Positions 1 through 9,499 of a stretch of DNA of 64,000 nucleotides are shown here, one piece after another. The stretch lies in assembly GCF_003101015.1 (NCBI RefSeq), contig NZ_CP029206.1, positions 992,001-1,056,000 on the forward strand. Direction: 5' to 3'. Position numbers and translations under genes: made by a program. The number at the start of each line of letters is the position of its first letter. Position 1 is the stretch's first letter. The DNA is from Actinobacillus porcitonsillarum (GTDB lineage: Bacteria > Pseudomonadota > Gammaproteobacteria > Enterobacterales > Pasteurellaceae). The notes below the pieces were generated by a model that made no database searches, had not been told where the DNA came from, and saw nothing but the letters and a program-made list of their open reading frames with translations.

Positions 1-2
1 TG

Positions 3-1333
<1,331 letters not shown>

Positions 1334-1401
1334 TGGATATTCAAGCGGTTAATTTTAACCAGTTTTTTGCAAATTTATGTAGTAGTTGCACAAAACGACT
1401 T

Positions 1402-1470
1402 GTAGGGGCAAATCATATTTGCCCCCAAAACATTGTGGAATGTATAAGGGCGAATATGATTCGCCCCTAC
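1402..1470. repeat. GTAG REP-like pair, core GCRAAT-ATTYGC
   Basis: Two imperfect palindromes face each other. The left begins GTAGGGGCAAAT and the right ends ATTCGCCCCTAC, so GTAG heads lie on both outer ends and the inner ends lack them. This is the arrangement of paired REP elements. It lies between yajQ and the small gene that follows. Confidence 0.8.
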
Positions 1471-1503
1471 AAAACCTCTTACAATTCAACTTTGGAGAAA
1501 CCC

Positions 1504-1674
1504 ATGACAGAACAAAAAAGTTGGTTTAAAAAAGCCTTAGAAAAATACGACAAATTCTGTGAGGAACTTGGTGTAAATCAAGGGGCTTGTCGAGGCTGTG
1601 TTCCTGTTGTGAAATTTGATCCTGAACCAGAGGAAAAAGAAAAACAGCCTAAAGATAAACCCGAACAAAGCTAA
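1504..1674 (+). CDS. Small conserved cysteine-containing protein (possible DUF5363)
   Basis: A 56-residue protein beginning MTEQKSWFKKALEKYDKF. It has a CRGCVP motif near its middle and a charged, proline-rich tail (PEPEEKEKQPKDKPEQ). The frame is open back to 1333, but that extension runs through a REP-like palindrome and has no coding character; the ATG at 1504 follows TTTGGAGAAA, a fair ribosome site. I associate such proteins with the Pasteurellaceae family DUF5363 from memory only. No function is known to me. Its TAA stop overlaps the TAG stop of the convergent yfcH. Confidence 0.7.
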   Translation: MTEQKSWFKKALEKYDKFCEELGVNQGACRGCVPVVKFDPEPEEKEKQPKDKPEQS

Positions 1675-2609
1675 CTTGATATATCCATTCCTTGTAAATG
1701 AGGATGGCGGAATTGAAAACCACTTTCTAATAAACGTTTAGGGATCAAAGGTTGGTTATCTAGCAACAATGCCGCACGTTCGCCTAAAACGCTTTTTAAA
1801 ACGCACACAGGTGTTGCAATATTTGCAATGCGTTGAGCCAATGCTCTTTTTGCCAGCATTTTTGAGGTGGCAAAATGCATAGGGTGGAGTGTTTCTGCTA
1901 ACCATTGTGTAAAAAATGCGTTAGTCACAGGATAAGGCGCCACAAGGTTATAAGCGCCTTGGCAATGGTCATTTTTAAGTAAAAACAACACGGCATTTAA
2001 ATAATCTTCTAAGGAAATCCACGCCCAATGCTGTTTGCCATTTCCTAATTTTCCTGCCAATCCTTTTTCGAATAAGGGTAACATTCGCTTTAATGCGCCA
2101 CCTTGAGCAGAAAGTACCATACCGGTTCGCAGCAAGCAGATTCGGGTTTTATGTACCATTTTTAATGCCTCATTTTCCCAATTTTGGCACAATAAGGACG
2201 TAAATTGGTTACCAGCAGGGGTAAGCTCATCGTACTGAGCCTGATTGTAAGGAAGATCGCCGTAATAGCCGGTCGCAGATCCTGACAGAAACGAGTGTGG
2301 TGGATTGCTACTTTTTTCAATCAGCTCAACCAATTGACGAGTGATGCTTAAACGGCTCTCTTGTAAAATTCGCTTTTGTTTTTCTGTCCAACGCTTATCA
2401 AAAATCGGTTCGCCCGCTAAATTGATAACAGCATCAAAGTCCTTTAAATCCTGAAAATGTGTAAGATTTTGGCAAAAAGAGACCGCTTGAAATGGTGAGA
2501 TTGGCTTTTCTTGACGGGTAAGAATAGTCATTTGATGACCTTCTTGCGCTAAACGTGCGACAAGTGGTGTACCAATAAAGCCTGTACCACCTGTAATTAA
2601 AATGTTCAT
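1671..2609 (-). CDS. yfcH: TIGR01777 family SDR/epimerase-like protein YfcH
   Basis: A 312-residue NAD(P)-binding Rossmann protein of the YfcH family, whose substrate is unknown. The dinucleotide-binding motif GGTGFIG is at residues 7-13, and SGSATGYYGD replaces the usual SDR active-site region as in this family. The ATG overlaps the TAA of argR (TAATG), so the two genes are translationally coupled. Some databases call the family 'cell division inhibitor', which I would not rely on. Confidence 0.88.
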   Translation of the reverse strand: MNILITGGTGFIGTPLVARLAQEGHQMTILTRQEKPISPFQAVSFCQNLTHFQDLKDFDAVINLAGEPIFDKRWTEKQKRILQESRLSITRQLVELIEKSSNPPHSFLSGSATGYYGDLPYNQAQYDELTPAGNQFTSLLCQNWENEALKMVHKTRICLLRTGMVLSAQGGALKRMLPLFEKGLAGKLGNGKQHWAWISLEDYLNAVLFLLKNDHCQGAYNLVAPYPVTNAFFTQWLAETLHPMHFATSKMLAKRALAQRIANIATPVCVLKSVLGERAALLLDNQPLIPKRLLESGFQFRHPHLQGMDISS

Positions 2610-3061
2610 TAAAGTGAATTCTCAAAAAGTTCAGAAACGGTATGCATGAGCGTTTCAATCGGGGTAGATTTTGTCGGTGTAATGAAAATCGTATCATCGC
2701 CGGCAATCGTCCCTAAAATTCCTTCGCTTTTCCCCATGGAGTCTAAAAGACGTGCGATAAGTTGCGCCGCACCTGGGCTGGTTTTTACGACAATAAGTAA
2801 ATCATTGTGATCAATATCAACCACTAAATTGCGCAAAGGGCTTGAGGTCGTAGGAACCCCTAACTCGGTAGGCAACTGATATACCATCTCCATTTTGGTA
2901 TTTCGCGTTCTAACCGCACCAAATTTAGATAACATTCGCGAGACTTTAGATTGGTTGATGTTATCAAAACCTAATTCTTGTAATGCACTTACTATCTCAC
3001 TTTGTGAGCTAAATTTTTCTTCTTTTAATAATGATTTAAACGCTTCAGAAAGTTTGTCCAT
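2609..3061 (-). CDS. argR: Arginine repressor ArgR
   Basis: Hexameric transcription factor that uses arginine as co-repressor. The N-terminal winged helix contains the [14 protein letters not shown] and [13 protein letters not shown] helices. The C-terminal oligomerisation and arginine-binding domain has the [11 protein letters not shown] and [11 protein letters not shown] motifs. The 150-residue length is normal for the family. It is divergent from mdh, the order known from E. coli. Candidate ARG boxes sit just upstream, pointing to autoregulation, and the same box occurs before artP and argH in this window. Confidence 0.96.
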   Translation of the reverse strand: MDKLSEAFKSLLKEEKFSSQSEIVSALQELGFDNINQSKVSRMLSKFGAVRTRNTKMEMVYQLPTELGVPTTSSPLRNLVVDIDHNDLLIVVKTSPGAAQLIARLLDSMGKSEGILGTIAGDDTIFITPTKSTPIETLMHTVSELFENSL

Positions 3062-3082
3062 GACATTCTCCTTTTAAAAATA

Positions 3083-3121
3083 TTCAAGTTATATGCAGAA
3101 TTTTTGCGTATTCATGCAAAA
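3083..3121. promoter_or_regulatory. Candidate ArgR operator upstream of argR
   Basis: A strong 18-bp box at 3104-3121 reads TTGCGTATTCATGCAAAA. A weaker copy at 3083-3100 lies 3 bp away, the spacing expected for paired ARG boxes. Read towards argR, a TTGCAT -35-like element lies inside the strong box, so bound repressor would block the promoter. The operator role is inferred from the shared sequence before artP and argH. Confidence 0.65.
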
Positions 3122-3249
3122 AAAGCAATCTATTAGCCATTTTATTTGCAGATATTTATTTTTGTATAGGAAAATTTTTTCCCTCTATATTAAAAAGTTT
3201 GATAAACTTTGCGCAGATATTTTTAACTCTTTATGATTAGGTGGTTCTT

Positions 3250-4206
3250 ATGAAACTTACACTTTTAGGCGCAGCCGGCGGCATTGGTCAAACATTAGCA
3301 TTATTGCTGAAACTAAGACTTCCGGTTGGCACAGAATTAGCGCTTTATGATATTTCTCCTGTCACCCCAGGGATCGCAGTAGATATTAGCCATGTTCCGA
3401 CTTCGGTAAAAGCCGTGGGTTATTCTGGTGAAGATCCAACAGAAGCACTTAAAAACTCAGATATGGTGTTAATTACGGCTGGTGTAGCACGTAAACCAGG
3501 CATGACTCGTGCGGATTTATTCAATATTAACGCCGGTATTATCAAAAACTTAGTTGAGAAAGTGGCTGATGTTTGCCCGAAAGCGTGTATCGGGATTGTG
3601 ACAAACCCAGTAAATACTTTAGTGCCAATCGCTGCTGAAGTTTTACGTAAAAAAGGCGTGTACGATAAACGTAAGTTATTTGGTGTAACGACATTAGACG
3701 TAGTACGTGCTAAAACCTTTATGTCTGAATTAAAAGACAAACACGTTGAAACCGTTCGTGTACCGGTTATTGGCGGTCACTCAGGCCCAACAATTTTACC
3801 TTTATTATCTCAAGCTCTTTCTGAAGGCCGTAAAGTTGAATTAACCCAAGAAGAAATTGAGAAATTAACTTACCGTATTCAAAATGCCGGTACGGAAGTG
3901 GTTGAAGCAAAAGCAGGTGGTGGTTCAGCAACTCTGTCTATGGCTGAATCTGGAGCACGTTTTGCCGTTGCAGTTTTTGAAGCATTATTAGGTGACGGCT
4001 GTGTGCGTTATGCTTACGTTGAAAGTAAAGAAGGCAGCGGTTATCCGGAATTCTTTGCTCAGCCAGTTCGCTTTGGTTTAGAAGGGGTAGAAGAAATTTT
4101 ACCAATCGGCGAGTTAAGCCAATATGAAAAAGAACAATTAGCTGAAATGGTCAAAATCTTAGAAAATGATATTAAAATTGGTAAAGATTTTGTAAATCAA
4201 GCATAA
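3250..4206 (+). CDS. mdh: Malate dehydrogenase
   Basis: NAD-dependent oxidation of malate to oxaloacetate in the TCA cycle. The N-terminal motif GAAGGIG binds NAD, TNPVNT follows, and the catalytic histidine is residue 177 in [10 protein letters not shown] start at ATG 3250 ([11 protein letters not shown]) rather than GTG 3241, because TAGGTGG then serves as ribosome site and the family begins this way. The product has 318 residues. It is divergent from argR, and a strong terminator follows. Confidence 0.96.
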   Translation: MKLTLLGAAGGIGQTLALLLKLRLPVGTELALYDISPVTPGIAVDISHVPTSVKAVGYSGEDPTEALKNSDMVLITAGVARKPGMTRADLFNINAGIIKNLVEKVADVCPKACIGIVTNPVNTLVPIAAEVLRKKGVYDKRKLFGVTTLDVVRAKTFMSELKDKHVETVRVPVIGGHSGPTILPLLSQALSEGRKVELTQEEIEKLTYRIQNAGTEVVEAKAGGGSATLSMAESGARFAVAVFEALLGDGCVRYAYVESKEGSGYPEFFAQPVRFGLEGVEEILPIGELSQYEKEQLAEMVKILENDIKIGKDFVNQA

Positions 4207-4217
4207 AACTAAAATAG

Positions 4218-4244
4218 AAAGGGTTGAGTTATTCAACCCTTTTT
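4218..4244 (+). terminator. Rho-independent terminator of mdh
   Basis: A hairpin with arms AAAGGGTTGA and TCAACCCTTT is followed by a T run, directly after mdh. Confidence 0.85.
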
Positions 4245-4287
4245 GTATACTAAAAATACAGTTATTTATTACAAAAAGGAAGTGATT

Positions 4288-4638
4288 ATGCATAAAAAAG
4301 GTCTATTAGCGGCTTTCTTGTTGAGTTCTCTTTTAATTGCTTGCTCAAATGGCGATAAAGTTGCCGTAGTGGATACAATTGGTGTGAATCAAGTCGGCGC
4401 AACCAATACCCATTTACAAGATCAACAGATCCATTTTAGTGAGGGAAATGTTACGGGGAAAACGACTTATCAATCATCAACACCAGTTGTAGAAACTAAA
4501 AATAGTACGCCTAGTACTATTCCTGAAAAAGCAACAGCTATTTGTAATGATGGGACTTTCTCGATGTCATTACTTAACGAAGCTTGTTTAAATAACGGTG
4601 GGGTGAAGACAGCCATTTCTCGTTATCAATCCAATTAA
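4288..4638 (+). CDS. Small lipoprotein with DUF3761-like C-terminus
   Basis: A 116-residue exported lipoprotein. MHKKGLLAAFLLSSLLIAC is a type II signal peptide with lipobox LIAC. The middle is low-complexity and rich in T, S and Q. The C-terminal ICNDGTFSMS...CLNNGGV pattern resembles the DUF3761 motif (CRDGTYS...CSxHGGV). ATG 4288 follows AAAAAGGAAGTGATT; the longer frame from 4243 would start inside the mdh terminator. The function is unknown. Confidence 0.8.
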   Translation: MHKKGLLAAFLLSSLLIACSNGDKVAVVDTIGVNQVGATNTHLQDQQIHFSEGNVTGKTTYQSSTPVVETKNSTPSTIPEKATAICNDGTFSMSLLNEACLNNGGVKTAISRYQSN

Positions 4639-4650
4639 TTGAAATTTGAG

Positions 4651-4679
4651 ATCGCTTGTCTTGCAAGCGGTCTTTTTTA
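4651..4679 (+). terminator. Terminator built from paired uptake sequences
   Basis: GATCGCTTG and CAAGCGGTC form the arms of a hairpin followed by TTTTTT. The arms contain the DNA-uptake core in inverted orientation. Confidence 0.8.
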
Positions 4680-4694
4680 TATAAGGAATGTAAA

Positions 4695-5192
4695 ATGAAA
4701 GTGACTAGTAAAGCTATTGTGAATGGTGCGTTTGAAGATCAGTATGGTAAAAGAGGTATGCAATTTAGTCCAAATGGTATGCCAACGTACTCTATTCCTT
4801 TTGAAATTAGTGATGTTCCGGAAGGTACAAAATCTTTTGCTGTGGTGCTTGAGGATAAAGATGCTATTACGGCAAGTGGATTTGTTTGGATTCACTGGCT
4901 TATCGGCGATCTTGAGCGAACTTCTGTAAAAGAGAATGAGAGTATAACTGCGACCGATTTTACTCAGGGGGCAAACAGTTGGGCGAGTAAATTAGGTAAT
5001 TTTTCTATTGAAGAAGCCTCGTATTATGGCGGTATGGCACCACCGAATTGCAAACACCGTTATGAATTGATTGTTTATGCGTTAGATTGCAAATTGAACT
5101 TAGCTTCAGGATTCCGTTTTAATGATTTACATTTTGCGATGCAAGATCATATCTTAGCAACGGCAAGTGTCATGGGAACATATGACGTATAA
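4695..5192 (+). CDS. YbhB/YbcL family PEBP-like protein
   Basis: A 165-residue phosphatidylethanolamine-binding-protein homologue (Raf kinase inhibitor-like family). The ligand-pocket motifs are visible: VLEDKDA, GFVWIHWLI, YGGMAPPNCKHRYELIVYALD. The ATG follows ATAAGGAATGTAAA. There is no signal peptide, so it is cytoplasmic. The bacterial role of this family is not settled. It appears monocistronic, with hairpins before and after. Confidence 0.88.
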   Translation: MKVTSKAIVNGAFEDQYGKRGMQFSPNGMPTYSIPFEISDVPEGTKSFAVVLEDKDAITASGFVWIHWLIGDLERTSVKENESITATDFTQGANSWASKLGNFSIEEASYYGGMAPPNCKHRYELIVYALDCKLNLASGFRFNDLHFAMQDHILATASVMGTYDV

Positions 5193-5212
5193 ATTTGATG
5201 GTTATTTGAATG

Positions 5213-5240
5213 AACCGCTTTGTTAAGCGGTTTATTTTTT
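5213..5240 (+). terminator. Likely terminator after the PEBP gene
   Basis: GAACCGCTT and AAGCGGTTT form a short hairpin followed by a T-rich stretch. Confidence 0.65.
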
Positions 5241-5270
5241 GCTTTTTTTTATAAATTTATCAAAATTCTC

Positions 5271-5308
5271 TTGCATACTTATGCAAAAATTCATAATATT
5301 CATTCAGT
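5271..5308. promoter_or_regulatory. Candidate ArgR operator and promoter of artPIQM
   Basis: The box TTGCATACTTATGCAAAA occupies 5271-5288. A weaker ATTCA-containing half box follows to 5308. TTGCAT can act as -35 with TAATAT at 5294-5299 as -10 (17-bp spacer), so the operator would cover the promoter. Arginine repression of this transporter is inferred. Confidence 0.65.
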
Positions 5309-5333
5309 TTTCAAAAATATAGGATTTTCACGA

Positions 5334-6068
5334 ATGGCAATTCGTATTCATCATGTCAATTTTTTTTATGGCAGTAACCAAGCCTTATTTGATATTAACT
5401 TAGAAATTGAAAAAGGCGATGTTGTTGTTTTACTTGGGCCTTCAGGCGCAGGGAAAAGTACCTTAATTCGTACATTAAACTTATTAGAAGTCCCGCAATC
5501 AGGTACGCTTGAAATTGCAAATCATCACTTTGATTTATCGGCTAAAACAGATAATAAGCAGATTGCATTACTTCGCCGTGAAGTGGGCATGGTTTTCCAA
5601 CAATATCATTTATGGAATCACTTAACGGTTATTGAAAACTTGATTGAAGCGCCAATGAAAGTGCTAGGCTTATCAAAAGAAGAGGCAACAAAACAAGCAC
5701 TCGCACATTTGGATCGTTTACGTTTAGCAGAATTTGCAGAGCGTTTCCCTTTACAGCTTTCAGGCGGACAACAACAACGTGTGGCGATTGCACGAGCATT
5801 AATGATGCAACCTCAAGTGCTTTTATTTGATGAACCAACCGCAGCGCTAGATCCTGAAATTACCGCACAAGTGGTGGATATCATTAAAGAACTGAAAGAA
5901 ACCGGTATCACACAAGTGATTGTTACGCATGAAGTGGGCGTAGCTCGTAAAGTCGCGACAAAAGTTGTTTATATGGAAAAAGGTAAAATTATTGAACAAG
6001 GGGATTCACGCTGTTTTGAATCGCCAAAAACCGCAGAATTTGCAAATTACCTTTCTCATTCTGAGTAA
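5334..6068 (+). CDS. artP: Arginine ABC transporter ATP-binding protein ArtP
   Basis: ATPase of the arginine importer on the inner membrane. Walker [10 protein letters not shown] is at residues 35-43, the signature LSGGQQQR is near the middle, and Walker B is [12 protein letters not shown] start at ATG 5334 ([13 protein letters not shown]); a longer frame from 5220 would cross the ArgR box. The product has 244 residues, close to E. coli ArtP. It is first in artP-artI-artQ-artM. Confidence 0.93.
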   Translation: MAIRIHHVNFFYGSNQALFDINLEIEKGDVVVLLGPSGAGKSTLIRTLNLLEVPQSGTLEIANHHFDLSAKTDNKQIALLRREVGMVFQQYHLWNHLTVIENLIEAPMKVLGLSKEEATKQALAHLDRLRLAEFAERFPLQLSGGQQQRVAIARALMMQPQVLLFDEPTAALDPEITAQVVDIIKELKETGITQVIVTHEVGVARKVATKVVYMEKGKIIEQGDSRCFESPKTAEFANYLSHSE

Positions 6069-6150
6069 ATAAGCAAATTTATCTGATAATTAAACCGCTT
6101 GTTAAACAAGCAATATGATTTATTACGCAAACCACGATAAGGACTTAAAA

Positions 6151-6873
6151 ATGAAAAAATTACTTCTTGTTTCAGCAATGGCTTTTGCAGCATGCTCTGT
6201 ACAAGCGAAAGAAATTACTTTTGCAATGGAACCAAGCTATCCTCCTTTTGAAACAACAAATGAAAAAGGCGATATTATTGGTTTTGATGTGGATGTGGCA
6301 AACGCAATTTGTAAAGAAATCCAAGCAACCTGTTCATTTAAAGGGTTAGCATTTGATGGCTTAATTCAAGCGCTTAAACAAAAACGCGTTGATGCTGCAA
6401 TCTCTGCAATCGATATTACAGAAAAACGTAGTAAACAAGTGCTTTTCTCTGAACCGTATTATGACAGTTCGGCAAGTTTCATTGCAGTAAAAGGCAAAGC
6501 AGATTTAACGACTGCAAAAAATGTAGGTGTACAAAACGGAACAACGTTTAAAGAGTATGTCATTGCAGAAGCAAAACAGTATGCACCTAAATCTTACGAC
6601 TCATTACAAAGCTCAATCTTAGATTTAAAAAATGGACGTATTGATTTAATTTTTGGTGATACTGCCGTTTTAGCGGATATGTTGAAAAAAGAACCGGAAT
6701 TAGCCTTTGTTGGCGATAAAGTAACAAACAAAACTTACTTTGGTAACGGTTTAGGTATCGCTGTAAACAAAAGCAACACTGAATTGGCAAATGACTTAAA
6801 TAAAGGTCTGGCGGCAATTAAAGCTAATGGCGAATACCAAAAAATTTATGATAAATGGATGACTAATAAGTAA
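6151..6873 (+). CDS. artI: Arginine ABC transporter periplasmic binding protein
   Basis: Solute-binding protein of family 3 that captures arginine in the periplasm. [20 protein letters not shown] is a signal peptide. [20 protein letters not shown] is the ligand-binding start typical of the polar amino acid group. ATG 6151 follows GATAAGGACT. The product has 240 residues. An 80-bp gap with a partial uptake-sequence hairpin separates it from artP. E. coli has two such proteins, ArtI and ArtJ; only one is seen here. Confidence 0.92.
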   Translation: MKKLLLVSAMAFAACSVQAKEITFAMEPSYPPFETTNEKGDIIGFDVDVANAICKEIQATCSFKGLAFDGLIQALKQKRVDAAISAIDITEKRSKQVLFSEPYYDSSASFIAVKGKADLTTAKNVGVQNGTTFKEYVIAEAKQYAPKSYDSLQSSILDLKNGRIDLIFGDTAVLADMLKKEPELAFVGDKVTNKTYFGNGLGIAVNKSNTELANDLNKGLAAIKANGEYQKIYDKWMTNK

Positions 6874-6876
6874 TCT

Positions 6877-7548
6877 ATGTTTACGGAATATCTCCCTTTA
6901 ATTTACAGTGCAACCCTAATGACCTTAGGGCTTGCACTTGCTTCGCTTATTGTTGGGTTATTACTCTCTATTTTATTTGTGAGTTTAGAGACAAGTAAGT
7001 TGAGCGTGATAAGTAAACCGACCACTGTTTTTTTAGCATTATTACGAGGGCTCCCTGAAATTTTGGTAGTTCTCTTGATTTATTTTGGCTCGACAGAGTT
7101 AATTGAGAAACTCACAGGCGAGTATATTGAGTTTAGTGCTTTTAATTGTGGTGTGCTGGCATTAAGTTTAATTTTTGCCGCTTATGCTTCGCAATCATTA
7201 CGAGGGGCAATTCAAGCTGTCCCTATTGGTCAATGGGAAAGTGGCATAGCATTAGGACTAAGCCGAGGCTATACTTTCATTCACATTATTATGCCGCAAG
7301 TATGGCGACATGCTTTACCGGGGCTAAGTAATCAATGGCTGGTGCTTTTAAAGGATACGGCATTGGTATCGCTTATCGGTGTTCATGACTTAATGCGTCA
7401 ATCAGAGTTAATCAATACAAATGAACATCAACCTTTTACTTGGTTTGGTTTAGCCGCGTTGATTTACTTGGCGATTACGTTAGTGAGCCAAGTTATTATT
7501 CGTTATTTAGAATTACGTTTCACACGTTTTGAACGAGGGGGCAAATAA
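6877..7548 (+). CDS. artQ: Arginine ABC transporter permease ArtQ
   Basis: Inner membrane permease of the His/Glu/Gln/Arg type, 223 residues with about five membrane helices. The EAA loop that contacts ArtP is visible as QWESGIALGLSRGYTFIHIIMPQ. It starts 3 bp after artI, and its TAA overlaps the artM start (TAATG), so translation is coupled. Confidence 0.92.
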   Translation: MFTEYLPLIYSATLMTLGLALASLIVGLLLSILFVSLETSKLSVISKPTTVFLALLRGLPEILVVLLIYFGSTELIEKLTGEYIEFSAFNCGVLALSLIFAAYASQSLRGAIQAVPIGQWESGIALGLSRGYTFIHIIMPQVWRHALPGLSNQWLVLLKDTALVSLIGVHDLMRQSELINTNEHQPFTWFGLAALIYLAITLVSQVIIRYLELRFTRFERGGK

Positions 7549-8222
7549 TGATGGATTATCTTTCTTTTATTGCCCAAGGGATCCCAACCAGTTTAGGCTT
7601 AATGGCGACTTCGTTAGTGATTGCGTTTGTGATTGCTGTTTTCTTCACTTTCTTACTTTCTATGGAGAATAAGATCGTTAAAGGATTCGTGAACGGTTAT
7701 CTCATGCTCTTTACCGGAACACCGCTTCTTGTTCAATTTTTCCTGATTTACAGTGGGCCTGGACAATTCCAATGGTTGATCGACAGCCCGCTTTGGATCT
7801 TATTTTCAGATGCGTGGTTTTGTGCTGTATTGGCGTTAGCATTAAATAGTGCGGCGTATTCAACCCAACTATTCCACGGCGCAGTGAAAGCAATTCCAAA
7901 AGGACAATGGGAGACTTGTGCCGCATTAGGATTAAGTCGTTTAGATACATTAAAGATCCTGATTCCTTATGCTTTAAAACGAGCATTACCTTCGTACAGT
8001 AATGAAATTATTTTAGTGTTTAAAGGAACCTCTTTAGCTTCTACGATTACGATCCTAGATATTATGGGCTATGCACGTCAGCTTTATGGTACAGAATATG
8101 ATGCGATAGGCATTTATAGTATGGCAGGGCTTATTTATCTGGTGATCACAGGCATCATGACGATTCTCTTGCGTAAATTAGAGCATAAAGTACTTGCTTT
8201 TGAACGGGTAGACGCTAAATAA
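7548..8222 (+). CDS. artM: Arginine ABC transporter permease ArtM
   Basis: Second permease subunit, 224 residues, pairing with ArtQ to form the channel. The EAA-loop sequence QWETCAALGLSRLDTLKILIP is present. The start ATGATG gives two possible initiation codons one residue apart. It is last in the operon and is followed by a terminator. Confidence 0.92.
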   Translation: MMDYLSFIAQGIPTSLGLMATSLVIAFVIAVFFTFLLSMENKIVKGFVNGYLMLFTGTPLLVQFFLIYSGPGQFQWLIDSPLWILFSDAWFCAVLALALNSAAYSTQLFHGAVKAIPKGQWETCAALGLSRLDTLKILIPYALKRALPSYSNEIILVFKGTSLASTITILDIMGYARQLYGTEYDAIGIYSMAGLIYLVITGIMTILLRKLEHKVLAFERVDAK

Positions 8223-8237
8223 TTTTAGGTAAAAAGA

Positions 8238-8266
8238 AAAGGCATCATTATGATGCCTTTATTATT
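8238..8266. terminator. Terminator of artPIQM, perhaps shared with the cold-shock gene
   Basis: The hairpin AAAGGCATCA-TTA-TGATGCCTTT is followed by ATTATTTTTT. The A-rich upstream side would let it also act on the convergent cold-shock gene. Confidence 0.8.
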
Positions 8267-8281
8267 TTTTAATTCTTATAA

Positions 8282-8494
8282 TTAAATTTTTTTCACATTC
8301 GCAGCAGAAGCACCACGATCTGACGCTTGTACTTCAAATTCTACTTTTGCGCCTTCTTCCAAAGTGCGGTATCCACCATTGCTTTCAATCGCAGAGAAGT
8401 GTACAAAAATATCTTCGCCACCTTGATCTGGAGCGATAAAACCAAATCCTTTCGTTGCGTTAAACCATTTTACTGTGCCTGTTACTTTAGACAT
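8282..8494 (-). CDS. CspA-family cold-shock protein
   Basis: A 70-residue single-stranded nucleic-acid-binding protein. Both RNA-binding motifs are present: KGFGFIAP (RNP1) and DIFVHFS (RNP2). The sequence [20 protein letters not shown] is closer to E. coli CspA, CspC and CspE than to CspD. The ATG follows TAGAAGGATTTTTT. A long leader probably lies upstream, as is usual for csp mRNAs. Confidence 0.92.
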   Translation of the reverse strand: MSKVTGTVKWFNATKGFGFIAPDQGGEDIFVHFSAIESNGGYRTLEEGAKVEFEVQASDRGASAANVKKI

Positions 8495-8813
8495 AAAAAA
8501 TCCTTCTAAAAAATAAATACAAATTGCTTAAAGAGAGATGATGGGAATCGTAAAACACTCTCAATTATTTTAGAGAAGAACTAGATCACACATTAAGTCA
8601 CAAAAGCGAAACGATTAGACCATTTATTCATCATGAAAGCAAACATTATTTTGATAAATTTGGAATAAGGGAACTTTTTAATGAAAGTATTTGCCTTATT
8701 TCTAGAAAAGTAACTCGAAATAGTGGACGAAAAAGGGTAAATAAAATATAGTTACGCTTTTAGTCTTAGGCTATTCTTTTACCAGATTTTTTAGTAAAAA
8801 AACGGAAGATACT
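8495..8813. other. Intergenic region between csp and proQ
   Basis: About 320 bp with no gene. It should hold the divergent promoters and the leader RNA of the cold-shock gene. I see no strong palindrome, uptake sequence or REP-like element in it. Confidence 0.5.
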
Positions 8814-9380
8814 ATGTCAGAACAACAATTAGATGCACAAATTGAAACAAGTGAAGCATCAACTCAGTCCTCAGCAAATAAAGTGAATCCCCCTATTAAA
8901 GAGGTTATTGCTTATTTAGCAGAAAAATTCCCACTCTGTTTTATTACAGAAGGCGAGGTAAAACCATTAAAAATTGGTCTTTTCCAAGATTTAGCTGAAG
9001 CATTAGCTGATGATGAGAACGTCAGTAAAACGCAATTACGTCAAGTTTTACGTGCTTACACAATGAGCTGGCGCTATTTAGCAAGTTGTAAACCGAATGC
9101 TGTGCGTGTAGGGTTACAAGGTGAAGAGGCTGGTATTGTTGATGAGCAACAAGCAGAACATGCAGCGATTGCTTTAGCACAAGCAAAAGAGGCTTTTGAA
9201 GCGCGTAAAGCAGAGCAACGTAAGGCACAACGTAAAGAATTTTTCAAAAAACAACGTGAAGAAGGTAAATCGGCTCCTCAACATAAAGCGAAAAAAGCTT
9301 TTGTGAAGAGAAAAGCGGCGGATGCACCTAAAGCAACAGCAGAAAGTTTAGCGGCTTTAGCCAATAAGTTTAGTCGATAA
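8814..9380 (+). CDS. proQ: RNA chaperone ProQ, short form
   Basis: FinO/ProQ-type global RNA-binding protein that stabilises sRNAs and mRNA 3' ends. The FinO domain spans about residues 25-130 ([27 protein letters not shown]). A highly basic Lys/Arg/Ala linker follows. The protein stops at 188 residues, whereas E. coli ProQ has about 230 with a C-terminal Tudor-like domain; that domain seems absent. It lies upstream of prc, as in E. coli. Confidence 0.92.
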   Translation: MSEQQLDAQIETSEASTQSSANKVNPPIKEVIAYLAEKFPLCFITEGEVKPLKIGLFQDLAEALADDENVSKTQLRQVLRAYTMSWRYLASCKPNAVRVGLQGEEAGIVDEQQAEHAAIALAQAKEAFEARKAEQRKAQRKEFFKKQREEGKSAPQHKAKKAFVKRKAADAPKATAESLAALANKFSR

Positions 9381-9396
9381 TCTTTTTATGCAAAAA

Positions 9397-9450
9397 CAAG
9401 CGGTAGGTTTTTTTCAAGTTTTGCAAAAGTTTGAAAAATACTACCGCTTG
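9397..9450. terminator. Long hairpin of inverted uptake sequences between proQ and prc
   Basis: CAAGCGGTAG and CTACCGCTTG are the ends of a long imperfect hairpin with T/A-rich inner arms. It may end proQ transcription, but a T run does not follow directly. Confidence 0.6.
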
Positions 9451-9499
9451 AGTGCATTTAGTTTTTAATTTAGTTTTGAGTGAGCTGAATAAGGTAGAT

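Noticed and set aside
3241-3249. GTG at 3241 as mdh start
   Set aside because: The GTG lies within the ribosome-binding region of ATG 3250, and the family starts at [11 protein letters not shown]-like sequence.
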